Below the pieces are notes generated by a model, which had not been told where the DNA came from, ran no database searches, and saw only the letters and a program-made list of their open reading frames with translations. The translations under genes were made by a program, and so were the position numbers. From Erysipelotrichaceae bacterium (GTDB taxonomy: Bacteria > Bacillota_I > Bacilli_A > Erysipelotrichales > Erysipelotrichaceae), in contig JAFRKI010000009.1 of the NCBI GenBank assembly GCA_017431825.1, forward strand, positions 147,671 through 211,670: a stretch of 64,000 nt of DNA. The letters are read 5' to 3'. Positions 50,616-59,114 of the stretch are shown one piece after another (the first letter of the stretch is position 1; each line of letters opens with the position of its first letter).

Positions 50616-51058
50616 ATGGCAGAGATTAAAGAAGTAAATTACCAAAATCTTAAACAAAAAATTCAAGATGTAATTCCAGAAGAACTTAAAGAAAAACTTA
50701 ATGCAGCTTAAAGTGATATGGAAGCTTGTAAGATTTAGCAGACAATGGAATAGATGTTGAAAAAATCGAAAAGATGATTGCTGATGCTGGATTTGATCAA
50801 ATTAAAATCGGTACGCAATTACCAGATGATTCACTTAATGATATAGCTGGTGGTTTCCAAGAGGGAAGACTAGGAGAAGTAAGATGTACTTATGGAAACT
50901 CTAATCGTGATTTATTCTCTCGTCAATTCTGGGCTTCTTTAGCATCTCGTAGATTTACATCTATCTATCGTTACATTTGCTGTGACACTTATGTTGGAGT
51001 TAAAGCCAGTGGTGGTTTAGAATACATGAGTGGCGATGAACTAACTAGTAAATTGTAA
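50616..51058 (+). pseudogene. Double-glycine leader peptide (bacteriocin/RiPP-like) gene, disrupted
   Basis: ATG 50616 follows AAGGAG and gives a 31-aa leader piece (MAEIKEVNYQNLKQKIQDVI...) that stops at TAA 50709-50711. The same frame continues SDMEACKI. Loss of one T near 50734-50736 then shifts to ADNGIDVEKIEKMIADAG...LPDDSLNDIAGG, a classical helical leader ending in double glycine. It is followed by a ~67-residue core with RCTYGNSNRD, RYICCDT and further aromatic residues, ending at 51058. Rebuilt, it would be about 147 aa. Two lesions make it non-functional as sequenced. No modification or export genes are present. Confidence 0.7.
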
Positions 51059-51091
51059 GATAAATATATTTCAAAGTAAGGAGAACAAACA

Positions 51092-51271
51092 ATGGTAGAA
51101 AACAAGAAAAACGAAGAAGTACAGAGTATTGAAGACAAAGACCTTGATAAAGTTACAGGTGGCGGCTTTTTCTCAGCATATTCAAATGAAAGATATGCTG
51201 AAGCAGGTGTTGAAGTTATTGGCGCTGGTTCTTTATGGAACGATGGCTATAAACTAGTTAACTCACAATAA
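51092..51271 (+). CDS. Double-glycine leader bacteriocin-like peptide, probably shortened by a nonsense codon
   Basis: 59 aa with AAGGAGA before ATG. The leader ...SIEDKDLDKVTGG (to about residue 27) is a textbook class II bacteriocin/ComC-type double-glycine leader; the remainder GFFSAYSNERYAEAGVEVIGAGSLWNDGYKLVNSQ would be the mature peptide. After TAA at 51269-51271 the same frame stays open for 41 more codons (ELTTEQANWAVEYYDKTGVPAG...) to TAA at 51395-51397, so the original product was probably 101 aa. The neighbouring peptide gene is also broken. A terminator follows. Confidence 0.65.
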   Translation: MVENKKNEEVQSIEDKDLDKVTGGGFFSAYSNERYAEAGVEVIGAGSLWNDGYKLVNSQ

Positions 51272-51417
51272 GAATTAACTACTGAACAAGCTAATTGGGC
51301 TGTGGAGTACTATGATAAAACTGGTGTACCTGCAGGTACTTTGGATGATATAAGAAGTTTTTTCAAGACCACTAGTGAATATAGAAGACCTAGGTAAGGT
51401 ATATAACAATATAATTG

Positions 51418-51463
51418 AAAAGGAGTTGTAACTAAAGACTTAGTCATAACTCCTTTATTTTTT
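51418..51463 (+). terminator. Terminator of the peptide genes
   Basis: AAAGGAGTT (about 51419-51427) pairs with AACTCCTTT (51448-51456). An inner ACTAA/TTAGT stem and the tail ATTTTTT follow the normal pattern. Confidence 0.8.
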
Positions 51464-51465
51464 AA

Positions 51466-51542
51466 TGGCGTGCCTAGCAGGACTTGAACCCGCAACCTCT
51501 TGGTTCGTAGCCAAACACTCTATCCAGTTGAGCTATAGGCAC
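51466..51542 (-). tRNA. tRNA-Arg (anticodon ACG)
   Basis: The minus strand folds as a complete cloverleaf: acceptor GTGCCTA/TAGGCAC, D-loop AGCTCAACTGGATAGAGT, anticodon arm TTTGG-CTACGAA-CCAAG, and GGTTCAAGTCC in the T arm. CCA is encoded. ACG reads CGN arginine codons after A34 deamination. Confidence 0.95.
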
Positions 51543-51621
51543 TTATAGATATTATCTTATCATCTATTTGAAGGATTTCAATATTGAAATAATATAATAA
51601 AGTTGTTAATATGATTTTGCT

Positions 51622-51697
51622 GTCCTCGTAGCTCAGTGGATAGAGCATCCGCCTTCTAAGCGGACGGTCGGGCGTTCGAATCGCCCCGAGGACGCCA
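51622..51697 (+). tRNA. tRNA-Arg (anticodon TCT)
   Basis: Acceptor GTCCTCG/CGAGGAC, D arm AGCTCAGTGGATAGAGC, anticodon arm CCGCC-TTCTAAG-CGG with TCT, T arm GGCGTTCGAATCGCC, CCA encoded. It reads AGA/AGG, the preferred arginine codons of this AT-rich segment. It is divergently oriented to tRNA-Arg(ACG), 80 bases away. Confidence 0.95.
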
Positions 51698-51707
51698 TAA
51701 TAAATAT

Positions 51708-51733
51708 AACCGTGATGGACCATCACGGTTTTT
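51708..51733 (+). terminator. Terminator after tRNA-Arg(TCT)
   Basis: AACCGTGATG (51708-51717), loop GAC, CATCACGGTT (51721-51730) and T-residues. An 11-base gap separates it from the tRNA. Confidence 0.88.
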
Positions 51734-51775
51734 ATATACTCATTTTCCAAAAATTACAATATTTCAATGCATTTT

Positions 51776-51845
51776 TGTCCTTTCACCGTTATATGGGGTG
51801 ATAAAATAAAAATACAAAGGACATATGTATACGCTTACATATGTC
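51776..51845 (+). promoter_or_regulatory. Control region of the arginine deiminase operon
   Basis: TGATAAAAT (51799-51807) is an extended -10. It is bracketed by the inverted repeat TGTCCTTT (51776-51783) and AAAGGACA (51816-51823), suited to be an operator. A second perfect hairpin, GACATATGT (51820-51828) with ACATATGTC (51837-51845), lies in the leader just before the ribosome binding site AAAAGGAG. The two repeats overlap at 51820-51823 and cannot both form. The AraC-type protein of the island or ArgR are candidate regulators. Confidence 0.5.
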
Positions 51846-51859
51846 GCAAAAGGAGAAAT

Positions 51860-53113
51860 ATGAAAGGAATTCATGTAACTAGTGAAATAAAGCCTTTAAA
51901 GAAGGTTTTACTTCATCGTCCCGGAAAAGAATTATTAAATCTTACTCCGGATTCATTAGCTGAACTTCTATTTGACGACATTCCATATTTGAAAGTCGCT
52001 CAAGAAGAACATGACGCTTTCGCTCAAGTTTTAAGAGACAATGGCGTAGAAGTTGTGTACTTAGAAGATTTAATGACAGAAGTTCTAGACTTATATCCAA
52101 AGCTAGTAGAACCATTCCTATATCAGTGGTTAGCTGAAGGAAATATTAGAACTAAGAGATGGCAAGATAAACTTTATCAATATTTGGTAAAGAATTTCCA
52201 TGGTAAAGACCTTGTTTTAAAGACTATGGAAGGTATCACTATGAAAGAAATGGAAGAGGAAATGGGCGAATCTGTAAAGGCTTATTCTTTACAAGATAGA
52301 ATTGCACCAGATGACGATTTAATCGTTGCACCAATGCCTAACCTATATTTCCAAAGAGACCCATTTGCTTCAGTAGGAAATGGTGCATTCGTACATAGAA
52401 TGAAATTCCCTACAAGAAACAGAGAAACTATTTATGCTGATTATATTTTCAAATATCATCCTGATTTCGTAGGCATGGTAAAACGTTACTATGATCGTGA
52501 CTATCATGCAAACATTGAAGGTGGTGACGTATTCAATCTAACTGATACAGTTTTAGCAATCGGTATTTCACAAAGAACCTCACCAGATGCTATCGAATTA
52601 GCTGCACGTAATCTATTCAATGATCCAGATTGCAAGATTCGTACAGTTCTTGCATTCAAGATTCCTGAATCAAGAGCATTCATGCACTTAGATACAGTAT
52701 TCACAAGAATTGACTATGATAAATATACTGTCCATCCAGCAATCATTGGACCACTAGAAGTATATGAAATTACACCTACTACTAGAGAAGATAGAAATCC
52801 TGATGATTTACATATCGAACGTCTAGATATGAAGTTAGAAGACATTCTAGCTAAATATACTGGTGTTGAAAATGTTGAACTAATTCAATGTGGTGGCGAT
52901 GACATGATCGCAGCTGCAAGAGAACAATGGAATGATGGATCTAATACATTATGTATCGCTCCAGGAACTATCGTATGTTATGAAAGAAATGATATCACTA
53001 ATGCAATCTTAAGAGAAAAAGGTCTAAATGTTATCACAATTCCTAGTGCTGAATTATCAAGAGGTAGAGGCGGCCCTAGATGTATGTCTATGCCTCTATG
53101 GAGAGAAGATTAA
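51860..53113 (+). CDS. arcA: Arginine deiminase
   Basis: 417 aa from ATG 51860 (AAAAGGAG five bases before); a longer frame starting at 51767 is rejected. It hydrolyses arginine to citrulline and ammonia. SEIKPLKKVLLHRPGKELLNLTPDSL at the N-terminus, PNLYFQRDPFASVG, the IEGGDVF motif with catalytic residues, MHLDTVFT (catalytic His) and the C-terminal RGRGGPRCMSMP containing the nucleophilic Cys are all intact. First gene of arcABC-arcD-like; codons are AT-rich compared with the DNA before 50 kb. Confidence 0.97.
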   Translation: MKGIHVTSEIKPLKKVLLHRPGKELLNLTPDSLAELLFDDIPYLKVAQEEHDAFAQVLRDNGVEVVYLEDLMTEVLDLYPKLVEPFLYQWLAEGNIRTKRWQDKLYQYLVKNFHGKDLVLKTMEGITMKEMEEEMGESVKAYSLQDRIAPDDDLIVAPMPNLYFQRDPFASVGNGAFVHRMKFPTRNRETIYADYIFKYHPDFVGMVKRYYDRDYHANIEGGDVFNLTDTVLAIGISQRTSPDAIELAARNLFNDPDCKIRTVLAFKIPESRAFMHLDTVFTRIDYDKYTVHPAIIGPLEVYEITPTTREDRNPDDLHIERLDMKLEDILAKYTGVENVELIQCGGDDMIAAAREQWNDGSNTLCIAPGTIVCYERNDITNAILREKGLNVITIPSAELSRGRGGPRCMSMPLWRED

Positions 53114-53144
53114 TTAATTAACAATTTAATAAAGGAGAAAAATA

Positions 53145-54137
53145 ATGGGAGTTAATTTAAGAGGACGTAGCTTTTTAAAGCTATTAGATTTCACACCTGC
53201 TGAAATTCGTTATTTATTGGATTTGTCTAAAGAATTCAAAAACATGAAGAGAAATGGCATTCCACATGATTACTTAAAAGGCAAACAAATAGTATTACTA
53301 TTCGAAAAGACATCTACTAGAACTCGTACTTCATTCGAAGTAGCTGGTAGAGACCTAGGTATGGGTGTTACTTATCTAGATCCAGGTTCTTCTCAAATGG
53401 GTAAGAAAGAATCTCTAGAAGATACTGCTAGAGTATTAGGTAGAATGTATGATGGTATTGAATACCGTGGATTCGACCAATCAATCGTTGAAGAGTTAGC
53501 TGAAAAGTCTGGTGTTCCAGTATGGAATGGCTTAACTACTCAATTCCACCCAACTCAAATGCTTGCTGATATCATGACTGCTGAAGAAAACTTAGGCGAC
53601 ATGAGAGGTAAGAAATTAGTATTCATGGGTGATGCTGGAAACAACGTTGGTAATTCATTAATGGTTGTTTGCGCTAAATTAGGTATCAACTTCGTTGCTT
53701 GTGGACCTAAGAAACAAATGCCTTCTGCTGAACTAGTTGCTCAATGTGAAGAAATCGCTAAAGAAAATGGTTGCACTATCACATTAACAGAAGACGTTAA
53801 TGAAGGTACAAAGGGTGCTCATGTTATCTATACTGATATTTGGGTATCTATGGGTGAACCTGATGAAGTTTGGACTGAAAGAATCAAACTATTAGAACCT
53901 TACCGTGTAACTAAAGAAGTTATGGCTAATGCTGATAAGAACGCTATCTTCATGCATTGTCTACCTTCATTCCATGACACTAACACAACAATTGGCGCTG
54001 AAATCGCTAAGAAGTTTGGTGTAACTGAAATGGAAGTTGCTGACGAAGTATTCGAATCTAAACAATCTAAAGTATTCGACGAAGCAGAAAACAGAATGCA
54101 TACAATTAAAGCTGTTATGTATGCAACAATGAAATAA
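53145..54137 (+). CDS. arcB: Catabolic ornithine carbamoyltransferase
   Basis: 330 aa. It splits citrulline with phosphate into ornithine and carbamoyl phosphate. Carbamoyl-phosphate site [15 protein letters not shown] (about 52-66), ornithine loop HPTQMLAD (about 133-140), [12 protein letters not shown], and HCLPSFHD (about 273-280) are intact. In the operon context it is catabolic. Start follows AAAGGAG. Confidence 0.96.
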   Translation: MGVNLRGRSFLKLLDFTPAEIRYLLDLSKEFKNMKRNGIPHDYLKGKQIVLLFEKTSTRTRTSFEVAGRDLGMGVTYLDPGSSQMGKKESLEDTARVLGRMYDGIEYRGFDQSIVEELAEKSGVPVWNGLTTQFHPTQMLADIMTAEENLGDMRGKKLVFMGDAGNNVGNSLMVVCAKLGINFVACGPKKQMPSAELVAQCEEIAKENGCTITLTEDVNEGTKGAHVIYTDIWVSMGEPDEVWTERIKLLEPYRVTKEVMANADKNAIFMHCLPSFHDTNTTIGAEIAKKFGVTEMEVADEVFESKQSKVFDEAENRMHTIKAVMYATMK

Positions 54138-54139
54138 TT

Positions 54140-55075
54140 ATGAATAAAAGATTAGTAATTGCCTTGGGCGGAAACGCCCTAGGCAACAACCCTAAAGAAC
54201 AATTAGAGTTAGTTAAAACAACTGCAGCTACAATCGTAGACTTAGTAGAAGAAGGATATGATGTAGTAGTAGGACATGGTAATGGTCCACAAGTTGGTAT
54301 GGTGAATTTAGCATTTGAAAATTCTCATAACAAAGTTGGTGGTACTCCTGAAATGCCATTCCCTGAATGTGGCGCAATGACTCAAGGTTATATCGGTTAT
54401 CATCTACAACAATCAATTGGTAGAGAACTTAAGAAAAGAGGAATCAACAAGCCTGTTGCTACAGTTGTAACACAAGTAGAAGTAGACAAAGCTGATTCGG
54501 CTTTCCAAAATCCTACTAAACCTATCGGTTCTTTCTATACTAAAGAAGAAGCTGATAAGATTGTTGCTGAAACTGGTTATACATTTGTTGAAGATGCTGG
54601 TAGAGGATATAGAAGAGTTGTACCTTCTCCAAAACCTGTATCTATCGTTGAACTAGAAACAGTTGAAAGATTAGTTTCTGAAGGTTGTATCGTTATTACC
54701 GTTGGTGGTGGCGGTATCCCAGTTGTTAAGTCTGATGATTGGTTTGAAGGTGTTGCAGCTGTTATCGATAAGGATAGAGCTTCATCTAAACTTGCATTAG
54801 ATTTACATGCAGATATGTTAGTAATCTTAACTGCTGTTGAAAAAGTTGCAATCAACTTTAACAAACCTGATCAAAAGAACTTAGATGAAATGTCACTTGA
54901 AGAAGCTAAGAAGTATTGCCAAGAAGGTCATTTCGCTAAAGGTAGTATGTTACCTAAAGTTGAATCTTGTATTGAATATTTGGAACATACTCAAAACGGT
55001 CAAGCTTTAATTACTTCTCTAGAAAAAGCTAAAGAAGCATTACAAGGCAAGACTGGTACAATTATCCACAATTAG
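54140..55075 (+). CDS. arcC: Carbamate kinase
   Basis: 311 aa. It transfers phosphate from carbamoyl phosphate to ADP, giving the ATP yield of the pathway. ALGGNALG (8-15), GHGNGPQVG (about 45-53), GYIGYHLQQ, RRVVPSPKP and VGGGGIPV are typical. It starts two bases after arcB without a clear Shine-Dalgarno, so it is probably coupled to it. Confidence 0.96.
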   Translation: MNKRLVIALGGNALGNNPKEQLELVKTTAATIVDLVEEGYDVVVGHGNGPQVGMVNLAFENSHNKVGGTPEMPFPECGAMTQGYIGYHLQQSIGRELKKRGINKPVATVVTQVEVDKADSAFQNPTKPIGSFYTKEEADKIVAETGYTFVEDAGRGYRRVVPSPKPVSIVELETVERLVSEGCIVITVGGGGIPVVKSDDWFEGVAAVIDKDRASSKLALDLHADMLVILTAVEKVAINFNKPDQKNLDEMSLEEAKKYCQEGHFAKGSMLPKVESCIEYLEHTQNGQALITSLEKAKEALQGKTGTIIHN

Positions 55076-55161
55076 TGGGAAAGATAATATAGTGATTCTT
55101 TGGGAATAGGAAACACTTATTATATAACTAAAACAATTAAACTTTTCTAAAGGGGGAAAAC

Positions 55162-56592
55162 ATGGAAAAGAAAACAAGAAAGATGTTATCGTCTTTCACT
55201 ATTCTGGTAATAATTATCCTAGCCCTTGCAGTGGTTTCTTGGATCGTTGCTGCCGCTGTACCTGGAAGTGGTGTTGCTGCTGCTTCATTTGCTACAATCA
55301 TTAGATCTGTTGTTGATGGATTCTCTGATGCTGCTGGCTCAGGTGCTGACTTAATCGCTTTCATCTTCTGTATCGGTGGATTCTTAGGAATCGTAAATTC
55401 TACTGGTGCATTAGATACTGGTATTGCTACACTAGTTCGTAAATTACACGGACGTGAAGAAATTTTAATCGCTGCTGTTATGTTTGTATTCTCTGTTGGT
55501 GGTACAACATATGGTATGTGTGAAGAAACAGTTCCATTCTACATTATGTTAGCTGCAACTATGGTTGCTGCTGGTATGGATACTTTAACAGGTGCTCTAA
55601 TCGTTGCATTAGGTGCTGGTGTTGGTGTATTAGGTTCAACTATTAACCCATTCTGCACAATGAATGCTGTGGGTGCATTAGAATCTGTAGGTATCAGTGT
55701 TGATGTAGGTAAAATGATTGCTCTAGGCGTTGTTCTATGGATCTCTTCTTACTTAATCGCTTTATACTTTGTATTAAAATATGCTAAGAAAGTAAAAGCT
55801 GATAAAGGTTCAACATTCCTTTCATTACAAGAACAAAAAGTACAAGAAGAAGAATTCTCTAAGGGCTTCGTTGTTGATGCTAAATTAACTGGTAAACAAA
55901 AACTAGTTCTTTGGATCTTCGGTTTATCATTCGCAATCATGATTTGTGGCTTCTTACCTTGGGAAGACTATGGTGTAATGGCATTCTCTGGTTGGTCAGA
56001 GGTTATCATGGGTGAAGGTATTCCAATGGGTTACTGGTACTTTGATGAAGGTGCTGTATTATTCTTCATTATGTCTATCGTTATCGGCTTTATCGCTGGT
56101 ATGAAGGAAGACGAATTCGTTAAGAAGTTCATTGCTGGTTCAGCTGATTTAATTTCTGTTGCATTCATCATCGCTGTTGCTAGAGGTGCTACAGTTCTTA
56201 TGAGCAATACTGGTTTAGGTCCTTGGTTAGTAAATGTAATCGCTGGTATCCTAGAAGGTGTTCCTGGATTCATCTATGCTCCACTTGCATATATCTTATA
56301 CTTACCATTATCATTCTTGGTACCTTCAACTTCTGGTCTATCAGGCTTATCAATGCCTATCATGGGTCCAGTTACAGCTCAATTAGGCTTCTCTGTAGAA
56401 GTTATGATTCTAATCTTCTCTGCTGCTAATGGTTTAATCAACTTATTTGCTCCTACTGCTGGTGCATTAATGGGTGGTCTACAAACGGCTAAGATTAGTT
56501 ATCCAACTTATATGAAGTTTGCTTTAAAACCAATCGTAGTTATCGGTATTGTTAACATCATTATCGTTACTATCGCAATGATGATTCTATAA
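55162..56592 (+). CDS. YfcC/ArcD-type membrane transporter, probable arginine-ornithine exchanger
   Basis: 476 aa with about 12 membrane helices. SGADLIAFIFCIGGFLGIVNSTGALD, FSVGGTTYGMCEETVPFY and GAGVGVLGSTINPF are hallmarks of the YfcC / C4-dicarboxylate anaerobic carrier-like family. Members next to arcABC act as arginine/ornithine antiporters; substrate here is inferred from context. AAAGGGGGA precedes ATG. A terminator follows the stop codon. Confidence 0.88.
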   Translation: MEKKTRKMLSSFTILVIIILALAVVSWIVAAAVPGSGVAAASFATIIRSVVDGFSDAAGSGADLIAFIFCIGGFLGIVNSTGALDTGIATLVRKLHGREEILIAAVMFVFSVGGTTYGMCEETVPFYIMLAATMVAAGMDTLTGALIVALGAGVGVLGSTINPFCTMNAVGALESVGISVDVGKMIALGVVLWISSYLIALYFVLKYAKKVKADKGSTFLSLQEQKVQEEEFSKGFVVDAKLTGKQKLVLWIFGLSFAIMICGFLPWEDYGVMAFSGWSEVIMGEGIPMGYWYFDEGAVLFFIMSIVIGFIAGMKEDEFVKKFIAGSADLISVAFIIAVARGATVLMSNTGLGPWLVNVIAGILEGVPGFIYAPLAYILYLPLSFLVPSTSGLSGLSMPIMGPVTAQLGFSVEVMILIFSAANGLINLFAPTAGALMGGLQTAKISYPTYMKFALKPIVVIGIVNIIIVTIAMMIL

Positions 56593-56645
56593 ACTGGATA
56601 TTAAATAATTTATTCCCACACGATTTAGATGCAAGTCTAAGTCCT

Positions 56646-56679
56646 AAACGCCTCGTTCTTTTATGAATGAGGCGTTTTT
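56646..56679 (+). terminator. Terminator of the arginine deiminase operon
   Basis: AACGCCTC (56647-56654) pairs with GAGGCGTT (56669-56676), further TTC/GAA pairs, then T-residues. It separates the transporter gene from the regulator. Confidence 0.88.
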
Positions 56680-56683
56680 AGGT

Positions 56684-56689
56684 TATAAT
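56684..56689 (+). promoter_or_regulatory. -10 box of the AraC-type regulator gene, leaderless layout
   Basis: TATAAT at 56684-56689 ends seven bases before ATG 56697. The earlier ATG at 56688 lies inside this box and is unlikely to be the start. Confidence 0.5.
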
Positions 56690-56696
56690 GGAAATA

Positions 56697-57947
56697 ATGA
56701 AAACTAGGGATTTAAGAGAAATTCAGGAACAATATTGTTCAAGTTATGACAAAAGAAAACTATGTTCCTATGATGTTGAATTTATTGATGGTCCTACAAA
56801 GCCACTAATCCATCAACAGTCAAGATTTTGGTTATTTTTATCTGGTAAAGGTAGCATCACTATTAATGGTAATTTATACAATGTTAAAAAGAACACCTTA
56901 GTAGCTGTTATGCCTTGGGATACGACAACAATAGATATTATTAAGGAACCACTTCATTTTGTAAAACTAGTATATAATTCAGATTTTTTAACTAACACAA
57001 GAGATCAGTATAATATCAATCATGAATTTTTCTCAATCATTAATCCAATGATTGAACATCCCGTAATTGATTTAACTAGTGAAGAAGAAAAGCTTATTAC
57101 TTCAATAATGAATGATATTAAACAAGAAGTAGGAACGGAATCTTTATATGACGTTCCTAAAGAAAGGGCTTTAAGTGAATTATATGTCATCAATAAAATA
57201 CTTGAGTTAATTGTTGCCTATGTAAGAATTGTTGCCAAAGTAGATATGAAAAGAATTGATGGTAAGACCTATGAACTTGATGATAGACCGACGATATTTA
57301 AATATATTTACTCACATATATCGAAGGATGTTTCACTTAAATCTTTATCTGAAGTATTCTATATGTCTGAATCATCAATCTCTAAATATATTTTAGATGT
57401 TACAGGCTTGAGTTATACCAATCTTGTCCAAGAAATGCGTATCACAAAGACAGTTGACTTATTAACTTATACGGATATGTCATTAAATGATGTTGCGGAA
57501 CTAGTAGGTTTTTCCGATGCATCACATCTAATAAAAGTGTTTACTTCGCGAATGAATTTATCTCCTTCCCAATATCGCGATATCTATAAAGCTAAGGATC
57601 ATATCTTTAAAGAAAAAGATCGTTCATTGAGCTTTGAAATTCTTAATTATATTAATAATAACTATACGGAAGATATTAAAATAACGGATTTAATTGATAA
57701 ATTTAATATTAATTATGTTGATGTAAATAGATCGCTGTTATATCTAGTTGAGATGAACTTCGATGAATTATTACATTATCTACGTATCAATAAATCATGT
57801 GAACTATTACTCACAAGTGATGATGCAATTATCGATATAGCAGCTTCTGTAGGCTACAACAACATTAAAACATATACTAGGAATTTCATTAGATTAAAAA
57901 ACATGACACCGGGATATTTTCGCAAGAACATTTCGTTACACGATTAA
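56697..57947 (+). CDS. AraC-type regulator with two DNA-binding domains
   Basis: 416 aa. An N-terminal cupin-like sensor (FWLFLSGKGSITINGNLYNVKKNTLVAVMPWDTT, about 40-75) is followed by a helical linker. The first AraC-type double HTH (about 200-295) shows SLKSLSEVFYMSESSISKYILDVTG, then LNDVAELVGFSDASHLIKVFTSRMNLSPSQYR. A second, more diverged one covers about 315-412: IKITDLIDKFNINYVDVNRSLL, then IIDIAASVGYNNIKTYTRNFIRLKNMTPGYFR. Two such domains in one chain are unusual. It sits between the arc operon and a tRNA-editing gene and probably controls one or both in response to a small molecule. Confidence 0.88.
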   Translation: MKTRDLREIQEQYCSSYDKRKLCSYDVEFIDGPTKPLIHQQSRFWLFLSGKGSITINGNLYNVKKNTLVAVMPWDTTTIDIIKEPLHFVKLVYNSDFLTNTRDQYNINHEFFSIINPMIEHPVIDLTSEEEKLITSIMNDIKQEVGTESLYDVPKERALSELYVINKILELIVAYVRIVAKVDMKRIDGKTYELDDRPTIFKYIYSHISKDVSLKSLSEVFYMSESSISKYILDVTGLSYTNLVQEMRITKTVDLLTYTDMSLNDVAELVGFSDASHLIKVFTSRMNLSPSQYRDIYKAKDHIFKEKDRSLSFEILNYINNNYTEDIKITDLIDKFNINYVDVNRSLLYLVEMNFDELLHYLRINKSCELLLTSDDAIIDIAASVGYNNIKTYTRNFIRLKNMTPGYFRKNISLHD

Positions 57948-57950
57948 TTT

Positions 57951-59114
57951 ATGTTAAATAAACACTATGATAATTGGCTTGATTTAAGCCTTGATACTAA
58001 AGTAGTTGATTGTTTAAAAGAAGAAGACAGATATCTTATTAGTTTAGAAGATACCGTTTTCTTTTTTGAAAGTGGTGGTCAGAAAAAAGATATTGGTACT
58101 ATCAATAATCATGAAGTTTTAGACTTAATCGAAAAAGAGGGAAATTTCTATCATGTATTAGCTGTCCCACTTACAGGTGATGTACATCTTGAAGTAGATA
58201 AGAAACATCGTATGATACAGGCTCAAATACATAGTGCATCACATTTAATGTGTACATTAATTAATAAAAGATTTAACGCAAAGACAATCGCTTTCTTTAA
58301 TGATGAATTAGAAGCTGGTGCTGAAATGGGCTTTGAAACCTTAGAAGAAAGCACTATTAAAAGAATTGAAGAATTATGCAATGAATATATTAGACAAGAT
58401 ATTCCTGTTGAAATAATGTATCCAGAACATGAAGAAGCCATTAAACATGTATCTATTAAAAAAGCTGATCACGATGTATTAAGAGCGGTAAAAATAGGTG
58501 ATATCGATTATGATATGTGTGCATGTGTTCATGTACCTTCACTAAGATATCTTCAATCATTTAAGATTATTAGACACGAAAAAACTACCAGAGGTTACAA
58601 AATATTCTTCTTAGTAGGTGATCAATTACGTAATACCTACCAAAGACAATATGATATTTTAAGAGGCTTATCTTCAAAATTATCAGTACCTGTCATGAAA
58701 GTTGAAGAAGCTTTTGATAAATATAATCAAGAATATCAAAATTTAATAAATAAAAATAATAAATTAAATGAAGCTAATATCAGTCTTTTAAAAGACAAAT
58801 ATGTAAGCATCGATAATAAAGTCATCATTGAAGAAATAGATTTTGACCGCAAACAATTAAGTAAACTAGTATCAATGATTATTAATGAGACTAATAAATT
58901 AGTCTTTATGTATTGTATAGAAAATGAAAATATTCATTTAATAGTCGGTGCTAGTAAAGATTTTGGTTTAAAAGCTAATGAAATATTTAAAGATATTTCA
59001 TTAAGATTTAACTTAAAAGGTGGTGGCAATATCTTTGTGGCCCAGGGTGGGGGAAAATATGACGAATCTATTAAGGAGTACATATTAGAAACATATGGAA
59101 AAAATAATATCTGA
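57951..59114 (+). CDS. AlaX-like tRNA-editing protein with a DHHA1-type domain
   Basis: 387 aa. It resembles the editing half of alanyl-tRNA synthetase (long AlaX form). An N-terminal beta domain (DTVFFFESGGQKKDIGTI, about 35-52) is followed by the zinc/editing site HSASH (HxxxH, about 93-97) and CACVH (CxxxH, about 191-195). A coiled-coil linker (about 235-290) and a C-terminal DHHA1-like domain ending GGGNIFVAQGGGKYDES complete it. Relatives hydrolyse mis-acylated tRNAs such as Ser-tRNA(Ala). It starts three bases after the regulator and overlaps the amidohydrolase. The substrate in this arginine-centred cluster is open. Confidence 0.85.
   Translation: MLNKHYDNWLDLSLDTKVVDCLKEEDRYLISLEDTVFFFESGGQKKDIGTINNHEVLDLIEKEGNFYHVLAVPLTGDVHLEVDKKHRMIQAQIHSASHLMCTLINKRFNAKTIAFFNDELEAGAEMGFETLEESTIKRIEELCNEYIRQDIPVEIMYPEHEEAIKHVSIKKADHDVLRAVKIGDIDYDMCACVHVPSLRYLQSFKIIRHEKTTRGYKIFFLVGDQLRNTYQRQYDILRGLSSKLSVPVMKVEEAFDKYNQEYQNLINKNNKLNEANISLLKDKYVSIDNKVIIEEIDFDRKQLSKLVSMIINETNKLVFMYCIENENIHLIVGASKDFGLKANEIFKDISLRFNLKGGGNIFVAQGGGKYDESIKEYILETYGKNNI

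Noticed and set aside
50774..51058. 94-aa frame as a complete gene
   Set aside because: It begins inside the leader of the disrupted double-glycine peptide; the true start and ribosome binding site are at 50616.
51466..51697. tRNA-Arg genes as the attachment site of the island
   Set aside because: No partial tRNA copy is found elsewhere in the window, whereas the guaA end is duplicated.
51767..51859. N-terminal extension of arginine deiminase
   Set aside because: The extra residues overlap the promoter and hairpins and do not resemble the family; the strong ribosome binding site supports ATG 51860.
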